A stretch of 64,000 bases of DNA from Calendula officinalis (lineage: Eukaryota > Streptophyta > Magnoliopsida > Asterales > Asteraceae), in the NCBI GenBank assembly GCA_963853835.1, contig OY970829.1, forward strand, positions 78,862,901 through 78,926,900, read 5' to 3'. Under the pieces are notes generated by a model. The model made no database searches. It had not been told where the DNA came from and saw nothing but the letters and a program-made list of their open reading frames with translations. A program made the translations under genes and the position numbers. Shown piece by piece: positions 20,826 through 32,335 of the stretch; within the stretch, counting starts at the first letter, position 1, and each line of letters starts with the position of its first letter.

Positions 20826-21535
20826 TGTAGATTGTAAACTCGTACCTTATCTTACGTAGAATTATGAATTAGCAATTGTTGTTTTGAGATCATCTGAAAT
20901 TAATTGAGCACAAGTAATGAGACAAAGCAAGAAAACTTAAGGTAATTCAAACTCAAATTTCACGACAGAAATTGGATCAATTGCTTCGAATTTAAGTGTG
21001 TTCTGAGTGGAATTAAGATCTGAGATAAAGAATTTAATGAATGGGCTTGCTTAGTTGATCCTTTTAGTGTTCAGTTTGGTGTAAATCAAAGTGAGAGAAA
21101 AAGAAAAGAAAAGAAAAGCAAAGGGGTGACGACTCGAACAAGGTGTATGGGTGGGAGATGATGGTTAAAGGGAGGGAGTGGTGTTTTTGTTCGTTAATAT
21201 CTTCAAGTTTTAAAAATGTGAGAATTATGGTTTTGTTTTAAGATGAGATAAGCAATATTTAGATCTTCAATTTGTTTCAAACAAATAGTAGTAGCTTTTA
21301 AGAGAAACATCTGCAAGCATAAGGGGGTGAGAAAATCTTTTTCAATAAAACAAACATGAAACACCCCAAGGAAGAAGCATTATCTATGACTTTCAATATT
21401 TAGACCCGCTTGTTGCATCAACTTGTGCTCGCTCACCAAAGCCTTTAACACCATACCGCTTCTCTCCAAAAGCGATTACAATTGTGCTGAAAATGAAAGG
21501 CATTTGACGAGCATAAATGTTTAAGATTAAATCCA
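20826..21535. other. Intergenic, no gene seen
   Basis: AT-rich DNA without a credible ORF on either strand. There is an AAGAAAAGAAAAGAAAAG run at about 21101-21118. The last nine bases, TTAAATCCA at 21527-21535, are the left target duplication of the next element. Confidence 0.5.
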
Positions 21536-21984
21536 GAGTTAATTATATGAATGATACTTTAAGTTTATAGCAAATTTCATCAATGGTCTTTTAGTTTCAA
21601 AAATTACACCGATAGTCCTTATTTTTGAAAGGTTTTTCACCGATGGTCCTTTACGAAAAAGTTCATCTATTTTTTAAGTAAACTAACATCACATGTGATG
21701 CACATGAGGGTATTTTGGTCAATTTGTCTTTTCCCCTCTCAATTAAATTACACGAATTTATAGCAAATTTCACCAATGGTCCTTTAGGAAAGACAAATTG
21801 ACCAAAATACCCCCATGTGCATCACATGTGATGTTAGTTAACTTGAAAAATAGACGGACTTTTTCGTAAAGGACCATCGGTTAAAAACCTTTCAAAAATA
21901 AGGACCACCAGTGTAATTTTTGAAACTAAAGAACCATTGATGAAATTTGCTATAAACCTAAAGGACCATTCATATAGTTTACTC
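21536..21984. mobile_element. Mutator-type MITE (foldback) with 9-bp target duplication
   Basis: The element is 449 bp with inverted arms of roughly 190 bases or more, from GAGTTAATTATATGAATG at the left to CATTCATATAGTTTACTC at the right. Shared inner blocks include TTTATAGCAAATTTCA, ATCACATGTGATG and GACCAAAATACCC. TTAAATCCA flanks both sides (21527-21535 and 21985-21993). A 9-bp duplication with long terminal repeats is typical of Mutator-like elements. It has no coding capacity. Confidence 0.85.
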
Positions 21985-22058
21985 TTAAATCCATGTTGAA
22001 GATTAAAAACTTTTTAATACCCTCCTGCTCTAATAGTTACCTACGTTAGAGATGCACA

Positions 22059-22277
22059 GTAACCGGTTTCTGGAAAAACCGGTTTCGGTTTTGACCGTAA
22101 CCGGTTATGGTCAACGATCTCAATAACCGGTTTGGTCAAAAACCGGTTCGGTTAGTAACCGGTTTCTACCACTGAAAACCCTAACCGGTATAACCGGTTA
22201 CCGGTTCGGTTAGTAACCGGTTCGGTTAGTAACCGGTTCGGTTACTAACCGGTAAAAAACCGGTTTTGACCGGTTAT
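22059..22277. repeat. Left subterminal ACCGGTT array of the hAT
   Basis: About 14 CCGG cores, mostly within AACCGGTT or ACCGGTTCGGTTA, lie in roughly 220 bases and on both strands because the motif is a palindrome. Subterminal motif clusters are where hAT transposases bind. Confidence 0.85.
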
Positions 22278-22480
22278 TCTATAATGCCATTTTTTTTGCC
22301 GCAATTCGATATCAAACACAATCATTAAATGTTTTAGCAAAACACAAACATTCATTAACCATAGAAACGTTAAAAACATTCAAGTACACATAATTAAACA
22401 TAAAAATAGAAAGTTCGAAAGCATAGAAACGTTAAAATCATCGAGATTTACTACTAAAAATACGATTAAAATACAAATCT

Positions 22481-23568
22481 TCACTCTTCGTCGCTATCTT
22501 CTTGTGGGTCATTATCTTCATACTCATAACCATCGGAGCTAGATGCTCGGGACGATTCACCTTCTTGAGGTATATCTTCATCGGAAAGTGAGGTTGAAAG
22601 ACCTTGAGCAACTTCCATGTCGAGAAGTTCTTCTTCAACGTCAAGTTCCTTCTCTAGATTTTGTTTGTCTTGAATCCGGTCCGCCGCATCCAAGTGATCC
22701 TTCAAGCAAATACACATCTCCAAAGACGCCGGCGTGAGTCTTGTTCTCCTAATAGATAATACCCTGCCACTAACAGAAAAAGCCGATTCCGAAGCTACCG
22801 TAGAAGCTTGAACACTTAGTAAATCTCTGGCCATGGCGCTTAGAATGGGAAATTGAGGCTCCCTTTCTTTCCACCGATCCAATGTGCGGTAACACAAATG
22901 TACGATCCGGGCGAACCATGAGGCGCCGACCAAACGTCCGTTGTTAGGTTTACAGTTGTATTTAAATTATCAAAACCATTTACTAGATCAATTTTAGCCA
23001 ATTTCCAAAGTTTTAAACAATCTCGTCTAAGAGTAGTACGACTTACATGATTATAACGTGGTTGAAGCTCTTGTTGGATGAGGCGCGTCAATCTTGGGTT
23101 GTCAAAGTGGTTGAACGACAAACCTTGTTGAATCACGAACTTGGCCATTTGTTCTCGACAACGTTCCGCTTGGTACGCAAAGATACCACCGTCTCGTGCC
23201 ATAGTCGCTTGACCCTCTTGTTGTGAACCCCTTCTTATCGTTTGACAATGCTTTGCGACATGTGTCCTCATCGTTGAGTTGGAACTAGCTCCCATGAGTT
23301 GACCACAATTTCTACAATGCGCCTTTATAAGACCATTGGTTAACTCGACTAAGTCGAACGACCCATTTGGTCCAAAAAGTTCGGGAACTCGTGTAGTTGG
23401 CAAAATTTTAGCAATACTTGCCGTTTCTTCATTTGTAGAACCAACGCCGGTGAAATCTTGACTACTTTGGCTTTGGTTTGGGTGTGACGTTTTGACGTTT
23501 TTTGCTAATCGAAAGTGTTTGGAGAGTGTTTTTGGATGTTTTGAAGTTGTGATTTTAACCAAATGCAA
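22481..23568 (-). pseudogene. hAT transposase, middle deleted
   Basis: The N-terminal part (start at 23568) has a BED-type zinc finger with CRNCGQLMG and THVAKHC at about residues 84-108. It then has the conserved segment TLRRDCLKLW and TTDVWSAPHGSPGSYICV at the start of the RNase H-like fold. At about 22876 the DNA jumps to the C-terminal part in another frame: WKEREPQFPILSAMARDLL and the dimerisation motif ASTVASESAFSVSGRVLS, ending with an acidic tail at 22481. The DDE catalytic core between these is absent. The element depends on a transposase from elsewhere. Confidence 0.85.
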
Positions 23569-23671
23569 GATATGTATTTATAGGGGTGTTTAGGGGGGCA
23601 AAATGGTCCAAAAATACCCCCCAACGGTCACAAAACAGCCGTTTTTTAACGGTAATATACGAAAATCGACG

Positions 23672-23887
23672 AAAACCGGTTACAAACCGGTTATAAAACC
23701 GGTTATTACCGTTATAACCGAAAACCGGTTATCAGAAACCGGTTTCTGCCGGTTTTTTGGTCGAAATACAGTAACCGGTTAGTAACCGGTCGGTTACTGA
23801 GAAACCGAACCGGTTACGGTCAAAACCGGTTTTGACCGGTTTCGGTTTCGGTTCGGTTCCCGGTTTCGGTTTCGGTTTCGGTTAATA
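23672..23887. repeat. Right subterminal ACCGGTT array of the hAT
   Basis: About 12 CCGG cores in ACCGGTT context, passing into GGTTTC repeats next to the terminal repeat. It mirrors the left array. Confidence 0.85.
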
Positions 23888-24155
23888 TGTGCACCTCTAA
23901 CCTACGTTAAAACATAGTAAAAGTGTGTAATATTGGTTTTTTCACAACAAAAAATAAAAATTAAACCTTGTAAATTGTAATCGAATCATGCCACGACAGC
24001 AGTATTTGTAACTCTTCATCCAAAAGCACGGATAGAGAGAGATCTGCTCGTAAACTTCCAGTTGGGCTCACAATTTCACTCGTACTGACACCGAAGACCG
24101 AGATCTGATTCTTGTTGCAATCGATTACCTCTAAAATTCACATTCTCTCTCTAGA

Positions 24156-27100
24156 ATGGCGCAGTACGTGAAGAAAGACGATGATCGTGACGAGGAAGGT
24201 AAGACTTTGAATTACTAGCTCCTTTTTTTATTTATATGTAATTACCAGCGAATTGGTTTCATTTCCGTCGATTTGTCGCTTACTTCTCTTCGTCGGTGTT
24301 ATTGTCTGATTTAGATTTCATTCTAGATCTACATTGCGATTAAGTAGGCCGTGAATTTAATTTTAGTTAACCTGATTTGTGAGCTCTTGAATTTGTTATG
24401 TCAATCGATCTGATTGTTACTCATGATAACGGTGCTGTGAAATCAGATTGACTTGACTGTGTGTCAGAGGTTTGGCCTGTTAGTGTTGTTCTTCGGTGAT
24501 CTAGATGATTTATGTTTTCATTTTAGATCTACATTGTGGTTAAATAGGTCCTGAAACTAATTTACTTATGCTGATTTGTAAGCTTGTTATGATTTCAAAC
24601 TATAACAGATTATTTATGTTATGATTTCAAACCCACATTCCTATTCAGTTTTCAAACCCACTTAGTGATGTAAGAGTAGGTCTTGATTTTTTGCAGATGA
24701 TATCGATCACTGTATCTTTGTAATTTGAGATCATCAGATCTGATTTGGTATTTTAGACTTATATCAAGCCTAATCTTCTTAAGTATCATATCTGGTTCTA
24801 TCATGCTGCTCATAGTATTTGCATTTGGTTGTTTGATCTACTTTGCAAAATATAATTTCTAGCTAACCTGATTAGTGAGATTGTAAAAATTATTACATCA
24901 GTTGATCTGATCATTGTCTGGATGTTTGTGAAGTAGGTCCAGTTCTGTTTGATAGACTGTAAATTATCCTTAGGTTATTGCGACTTACCAGAATTTATGT
25001 AATATTCTAAAGCAATTTCAACTTATAAAACTACATACCTGCACTTTATTATCCCATCTTCTCAACCACCAAATTTTATCTGATCAAATGGTGTAGCAAA
25101 TCTAATTGACAACTGATCTATGTTCTAAATACTGCACAATTTGTTATTTATGTATGATCAGGTCTTCTATATTTTCTACCACAAATGTACTTTAGACCGG
25201 TTTAACATCATGCTATTTTACTATTTTTGTAACTCAGTAGTTGCTGGACTTTAGTTTAGTCTATGTTTGTTCAATCTGTTGTATTTAAACTATTTCTTTT
25301 TTGTCATTTGCAGCCGAGTACTCCCCATTTTCAGGAATTGAAAAGGGGGCAGTTCTTCAGGAAGCTAGGGTTTTCAATGATCCTCAATTAGATTCAAGGA
25401 GGTGTTCTCAGGTGCTTATATTATTCGGATATCTTATCTGCATAGTTTTCTGATACATTCTCTTACATGAACATGATCTAACAAATTATATATTTTTTTC
25501 TTTGCCAGGTTATTACAAAGCTGCTTTATCTCCTGAATCAAGGTGACACCTTCACAAAGGTTAGATTCTGTTATATTCTTTTGTTCAGCATTATAATATT
25601 TTGCCTTTCAAAAATAAAATATTATATTGATATTTTAACAATATATTATTGCTCTTAATTTGCAGACTGAAGCCACATAAGTTTTCTTTTCAGTAACAAA
25701 ACTTTTCCAGGCTAGAGATATTGGATTAAGAAGAATGGTTTATTTGATTATAAAGGAGCTCTCTCCTTCTGCAGATGAGGTCAGAATAATCTTACATCTT
25801 TACCTATTTATGGATTTTATTAATGCTATTATAGTTAACTGACATGTTATTTTCCTTTTTTATGGAAGTGTTGTGCCTTGATTCACACAACTTGAGAACA
25901 AACAAATGATTGTAATATTCAATTGATAGAAATCAAATAACAAGTATTCCCACATTCAAGAGGTGAGAGTCTCTCCAAAGTTCATAGAACAAAATACATA
26001 ATTCCTGTATTCTCTCTCATCAGCTAAAGGCTTAAATACTAGATAGGGGATCCGACCACTATCATGCTCACACCACGATAGACAGGAGACCAGTACAGAG
26101 TAGTGCTCACACTACTAAAACAGAAAAGGAAATAAGTACTACAATTCATAATATAAAATAAAACATAAACTGTGATGAGAGAATTAGGGAGCCCACAACC
26201 CATTACTCTTGGGCCTTCTTTCTCCTTCTTTGATATACCAACGGAGGTTGGGCCCTATCAGGAAGGTTATTATAGTGACAAGTTCTCTTATGAAAGATAT
26301 GAATAGCAAAACTGATGTGTATCGAGCAAATGCTATTCGTGTTCTGTGTCGAATTACAGATGGAACACTTTTAACTCAAATTGAGAGATACTTAAAACAA
26401 GCTGTTGTTGACAAAAACCCTGTTGTAGCCAGTGCAGCCCTTGTTAGTGGTATTCATTTGCTTCAGGTACAACTTATTGTTTGGAAAATTTCAATAACTT
26501 TTCTGATTTTCGTTTTAAATATTAATTATCTCTAATTATCTTATTTCCTTGCATATTATATTAGACAAACCCAGATATTGTGAAAAGATGGAGCAATGAG
26601 GTACAAGAAGCTGTTCAATCAAGGGCTGCACTTGTACAATTTCATGCACTTGCCTTGCTTCAACAGGTATGACAGTTATTTTATATTTATGTTTCATAAG
26701 CTTTTGATTGATTTGGAGAAATTTTGCTAGTCATAGGATTGTCTAAACAAAATTGATTTATCTGCAGATAAGACAAAATGATCGGTTAGCTGTGAGCAAA
26801 TTAGTTACTAGCTTGACAAAGGGAACTGTTCGCTCACCTTTGGCTCAATGCCTGCTTATCCGTTACACCAGCCAGGTATAACTTTTTCTTTTGTGATTTT
26901 TCATTTTTATTTTCTCTGAAAATTAGGGATTGGGCGAGAATTAAATCACTGACACAGATTTTTTTATTTTTTTTTAAAGGTTATTAGGGAGTCAAGCATG
27001 AACAGTCAAACTGGGGACCGTCCATTTTATGATTATTTGGAAGGCTGTCTTCGCCACAAAGCAGAAATGGTTATTTTTGAAGCAGCAAGGGCAATTACGG

Positions 27101-29451
27101 AATTAAGTGGTGTTACAAGTCGAGAATTGACTCCTGCAATAACTGTCTTACAGCTCTTTTTAAGTTCATCTAAGCCTGTTCTTCGGTTTGCTGCTGTCCG
27201 GACATTGAACAAGGTTTGAAATCTCATAACCATATTCTATGAATTGTCATGTCTTTTAATAGAAAGTATCCTGATAGATAAGATAATATTTGGTGCAGGT
27301 GGCAATGACTCACCCAATGGCTGTAACTACCTGTAACATAGATATGGAAAGCTTGATTTCAGACCAAAATAGAAGTATTGCAACCCTTGCAATTACCACA
27401 CTGCTGAAAACAGGCAATGAATCAGGCGTTGATCGTTTGATGAAACAAATTACCAACTTCATGTCTGACATTGCTGACGAATTCAAGATTGTTGTGGTTG
27501 ACGCAATTAGATCATTGTGTTTGAAGTTCCCACTTAAGTTCAGAACATTGTGAGTGAACTTCATATATATACTTTTTTTAAATATTGTATGTAACATAAT
27601 TGTTTATTTTGTGTTTTTAGGATGAACTTTTTGAGCAATATCTTGAGGGAAGAAGGTGGATTTGAGTACAAGAAAGCAATTGTTGATTCAATTGTAACTA
27701 TTATAAGAGAAATCCCAGATGCTAAAGAAAGTGGCCTCCTTCATCTGTGTGAGTTCATCGAGGACTGTGAATTCACATATCTTTCAACACAGATTCTCCA
27801 TTTTGTGGGTATTGAGGGGCCAAAAACATCAGATCCCGGCAAATTCATACGCTATATATATAACCATGTGATTCTTGAGAATGCAACTGTTCGAGCCAGT
27901 GCAGTCAGCACTTTGGCAAAGTTTGGTGCCATGGTTGACTCGTTGAAGGTAACTTTGACTTTTCATTTCCTATATTAATATCAAAATGAGGAGGAAGTTG
28001 AATTATACTATACTCTACTGCAGCCGCGTATTTTTGTTCTGTTGAGACGCTGTTTGTACGATAATGATGATGAGGTCAGTAATCCAATTCCAACCAGACC
28101 CGTTTCAACCTGACCCATATTGACCCGTACTATGTGTAGGTTCGTGACAGGGCTACACTGTATTTGAATACTATTGGAGGTGATGGTTCTGTTGTTGAAA
28201 CTGATAAAGATGTAAAGGAATTTCTATTCGGGTCATTGGATCTCCCACTAGTCAACCTCGAGACTAGTTTGAACAACTATGTAAGTCCCTACATCAAAAA
28301 AATTCTTTTATTCTATTGCATAATTTTATTATGAATTATTATTATTATTTGTTTGTGTGAAATGGGTTGCAGGAACCATGTGAAGAAGCTTTTGATTTCA
28401 GTTGTGTACCAAGGGAGGTTAAGTCTCAGGCATTTGCAGAGAAAAAGGCTGCAGCTAAGAAGCCTAGTGGTGTAGGTGCTCCTCCAGCGGGCCCCGTCGA
28501 CACTTATGTGAAGTTGTTATCATCAATTCCAGAGTTGTCAACTTTTGGACCGCTTTTCAAGGTTCTTCTATTGCATAGTCCTTTCCTTTGATATATATAT
28601 ATATATATGAATTCATCCTGTTTGAATTGGCAGTCATCTGCAGCAGTGGAGCTGACTGAAGCTGAAACAGAGTATGCAGTGAATGTAGTGAAACATATAT
28701 TCGATAAGCATGTTGTGTTCCAGTACAACTGTACCAATACAATCCCTGAGCAGTTATTGGAAGATGTAAGCTAACCTCATTTTAAAATATAATATTATAT
28801 GCACAAAAGTAAATAACAAATTTGTCTACTTAGGTGACGATTGTTGTGGATGCATCAGAAGCAGAAGAATTAGCAACGAAACCACTAAAATCCCTGCCAT
28901 ATGATACGCCAGGACAAACATTTGTGGCATTTGAAAAACCAGAAGGTGTTGGGAAATTTAGCAATGTGTTGAGGTTTATTGTTAAGGAGGTAATTGCATT
29001 AATTAATATTTGTTATGTTGTGATTAAAATGAAGGAAGGCATCATCAGGTTGATGAATACCAATTGGAGGTGGTGGCAGCAGACTACATGCTGAAAGTTG
29101 GGGTTTCGAATTTCAGGAAAGAATCTGGGTGAAGATTTTGAATGAGTATGGGCTTGGCCCAAGAGAGAGTTTGAAAGAAGAGTTCTTGGCATGCAACCTT
29201 GCGAGGTAAAAAAAATCAGCCAAAGTTTGAGGATTAAATTAAAAGAGTAATAATTATGTGATGTGGTGTTGCAGGGGACAGAAGTGGAACTCAAGATCAC
29301 ACACATGCTTATTATCAGGTGTATACACGTGAAGGTGCTTGTTCGTTTGTCTTTTGGTGTGGATTCTTCCAAACAAGTGGCAATGAAACTTGCTGTTAGA
29401 TCCGAGGACGAGGCTGTAAGTGATGCAATTCATCAACTAGTTGCAAACTAA
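24156..29451 (+). pseudogene. Coatomer subunit gamma (COPG) gene, disabled
   Basis: Gamma-COP is a core subunit of the COPI coat that buds Golgi-to-ER vesicles. Exons: 24156-24198, 25314-25411, 25509-25559, 25666-25779, 26266-26466, 26565-26666, 26768-26875, 26980-27213, 27299-27549, 27621-27948, 28024-28074, 28140-28280, 28373-28561, 28634-28765, 28834-28989, an eroded exon to about 29206, and 29275-29451. The first 15 keep phase and encode 733 codons, from MAQYVKKDDDRDEE through the HEAT-like trunk (ALLQQIRQNDRLAVSKLV, FGAMVDSLKPRIFVLLRR) to the appendage domain (TPGQTFVAFEKPEGVG). Faults: TAA at 25678-25680 replaces a Glu codon at position 69; a solo LTR abuts exon 5; the last two exons lack several short pieces, so the appendage is out of frame. 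The C-terminal end KLAVRSEDEAVSDAIH is preserved. Family length is about 885 residues. Identity is firm; inactivity is inferred. Confidence 0.9.
25869..26260 (-). mobile_element. Solo LTR (Copia-type) at the exon 5 splice acceptor
   Basis: The element is 392 bp, starts TGTTGTGCC and ends CCCTATCA, and is flanked by the perfect five-base duplication GGAAG (25864-25868 and 26261-26265). In the minus orientation it reads TGATAGGGCCCAACC...GGCACAACA, with a TATA-like AGTATTTAAG. No internal region remains, so it arose by recombination between LTRs. The right GGAAG supplies the AAG at which COPG exon 5 (GTTATTATAGTG) begins, and the end of the LTR holds the only pyrimidine tract in the right place. 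Confidence 0.8.
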
Positions 29452-30048
29452 ACTACTCTTTCTGTTTTCTGTCAGTTTGAGAGGATATAAACTACAAATT
29501 CTTCATTTTCTACCTTACTTGATAACACACATTTTTTAACAACACATTATTATTACTTGTGCTTAAGGAAAGAATATATGTATTTGCTTTAACTTCAATT
29601 TGTTATTATACTATCCATGTTATAATAGGTATATTTGATTATAAATGTACTCAATCATACATGACATACTGTGATATCTTTGCCTATTTTGATGTGGTTA
29701 TCATGCGATACAACGAGGATGGATAAAAATCATACCTGCAACCTTAAATGGTATTAACTGATAAATTTTTTAATTTGTCTAGATTTCTTTTGGTGATTAC
29801 AAGTTTCTTACTAGCCTACTTTGCTAATTAAATTCTTTAAATATCTCAGTAACTAAAGAAACCTTTTTGCCTTGTCTAATTATTATTCTTTACATTTTTA
29901 ACTTTTAAGTGTCATAGCTTGTAATTGTCAAAATATTCTATGATGAAATAAAACTGTCCAACTTATAAAATACATATTACATGTATTTATAAAATACATT
30001 GTCTCCCTATCTAAGCCCAAAATTGTAACCTCAAAAGATTAGAAAATC
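29452..30048. other. 3' flank of COPG, no gene seen
   Basis: AT-rich downstream sequence with scattered ATAAA-type signals that could serve for polyadenylation. The last five bases, AAATC (30044-30048), are the left target duplication of the next Gypsy element. Confidence 0.5.
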
Positions 30049-32335
30049 TGTAACACCGTAAAATTTGAGCCAATTTTTATTTTTTTTTTATTTTTTTTTA
30101 TTTTTAAACAATACGGAAGCGTTATTTTATAAACATAAAATGATATACATATTTTATATTTCATAATGTTTCACAAGATTATAATAATTAAAAGTACGAT
30201 GTTAACTTCTATACGGCTCGACAACCAAAAACATCAGAGTTTGATCAATCAATTCTCAACAAGCCAAACACCACCAAAAGCTTTCATTAACAACCTGAAA
30301 AAATTCAACGAGGTGGGGATTAGCACAAAGCTAAGTGAATAGAATTAACAACCATATTGTATGATAATATTAATCAAGGAACAACACATTGCATTTACAC
30401 TTGTTCGACTTCCACAAGAACGAACAAGTTCTAGTTCGACTTCCACAAGAACGAACTAGTAAGTTCCAGTTCGACTTCCACAAGAACGAACTGGCAAAAC
30501 AGAGGACCGGCAACCTAAATCATTGTCGGCCTAACAATGATAACCGATAGGTCGTTTACTAAACGGTACGGTAGAACTTCCTTTAAAATAACGAATAAGT
30601 TGAAGGTCCAACTATCGTAACCGAAAGTAACCGTAGCTCAGCTGAATTCACCATAGCTGACCTCTCCTATGTGCACATACATCTATATAGCACTGCTATT
30701 AGGCAACCAAACTATACGTCATAGCTGTAATATTTCAACCTAAATGCCTTTTTCCAATCTAAATGCATTTTTTTCAAAATTGATATTACAACACAAGTAA
30801 GATGGTTAAAACCACTCACCTTTGCACTTCTTCCTGTCACACTCAGTAGTCTTATTTCACTGAGTCTCTTTTCCTTTACCTGTGATACACAATATAAACT
30901 GAATTAACCCCATAATTCACCAAATAATACCATTTACTTGTACAAATTAAGAAATCAGCCATCTACTTTACGTACATCACCATTTTGTTGCAACCTTACC
31001 AAATGTGCAATTACCATTATATTTTGACTCTTATGAGTCAAAGTTAAACACTTATCAATTAACAACAATTTCTAATACAAGATTGAAACTAACTTTACAC
31101 ACTTAAAACATTACAAATTACTTGTATTTTGTCAAACTATCAATTACCACAAGATTAAGATTCGTGTAAGTCAAACATGACCAAACGCTCAAAACCAATA
31201 TCTTTACAAATAATACAACCATTTAGTTTGCATCTTTGAAAATCTTGTGAAATTACCATTTCAAGACTTCCTTAAGTCAACCAAACTATTAAACTTATAT
31301 TTAACTAACCTTTGACACATTTTGATTAAACGGATCAAAACGACAATTCTTAATTAACACACTTTCAACATCACATTTAACATTCATAAAAACTTAACTT
31401 GACTTTTTTTACAATAAATATGACCCTTTTTGACGAAAGTCAAACTTCTAAATTTGACTAAAATCAACATATCACCAAATGACCAAAACTCCATTTTCTT
31501 AGCCAAACACTAAATCTCCAATTAAGATTTCTCTAAAACTTTATTTAAAATCAGATTTTAATCTTAATTATCACTTACCACATAACTATAAATCAAATAT
31601 AATTAATTTAAACTAAACACCTAAATTTTCATGATTTTAGGCAATTCACTAACTATAGTGTTTTCTTGAAATCTTAACAGTTCAGATTTCTTTATATCAA
31701 ATACATATATAATACAAGTAATGAACATAAAGAAATCATATAATCCAACAATTTTACCTTTTCAAACAAAAACAAACTAATTCAAACCCTAGTTCATCTT
31801 TTATACAAAAACTAAAAACCCTAACTTTTAGAATAAGAACCATTACCTTCACCTTGATTGAATTCGAATTCACAGAGAGGAGAATCGATAGACTTAACCA
31901 AATCTTCAATTTTATCCAAAAGAAAACTCAAGTTTGTGTATGTGTGTGTTTTTGGCGAGAAAGGCAGACAAGAAAAAAGATTAGTCAAAGTTTAAACCTT
32001 TCCCCACAATACACGTACCCACATGTAATAAATTCAGATTTTCACTTTAAAACCGTATCATATTGTATATTTGGTTTGTAGTAAATTTATTTAAAATACT
32101 TAACAAACTCTAATTTTAACAACAAAGATATTTTTAGAACTTTGGTCCAAAAGTGAACTCAAATATATAAAAATCATCTTAATATTTATCTATCTCAGTT
32201 TTTACTAATTTTTAACCCCGTGGTTAAAAAATAAAATTAATTCAGATAATTCAAATAAAATAATATAAAATACTAAATGATAAAATATTACTTACCGAAT
32301 GTAATAAAATACTAGGCTGGGTTCAGGGTGTTACA
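30049..32335 (-). repeat. Decayed Gypsy 3' LTR
   Basis: It starts TGTAACACCG and ends GGTGTTACA on the plus strand. It is very AT-rich. A 75-codon ORF inside it (31854-32081) is also in the other LTR and has no coding character. Confidence 0.92.
30403..30492. repeat. Three-copy repeat in the LTR
   Basis: GTTCGACTTCCACAAGAACG occurs three times at about 32-base spacing, each followed by AAC. The outer GTTCG and CGAAC of each unit are complementary. The other LTR has the same block at 36621-36710. The role is unknown. Confidence 0.8.

Larger units (their letters stand above)
22047..23899 (-). mobile_element. Internally deleted hAT transposon
   Basis: The terminal repeats are TAGAGATGCACA (22047-22058) and the complement of TAGAGGTGCACA (23888-23899). 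The 8-bp duplication ACCTACGT is perfect (22039-22046 and 23900-23907), diagnostic for hAT. At 1853 bp it is far shorter than an autonomous hAT. It keeps the start and end of a transposase gene on the minus strand, with the catalytic middle missing. Both subterminal regions are packed with ACCGGTT palindromes. Confidence 0.93.

Noticed and set aside
31854..32081. A 75-codon ORF present twice (also at 38072-38299)
   Set aside because: Both copies lie at the same place in the two LTRs of one Gypsy element; there is no family resemblance or codon bias, so the duplication reflects the LTRs.
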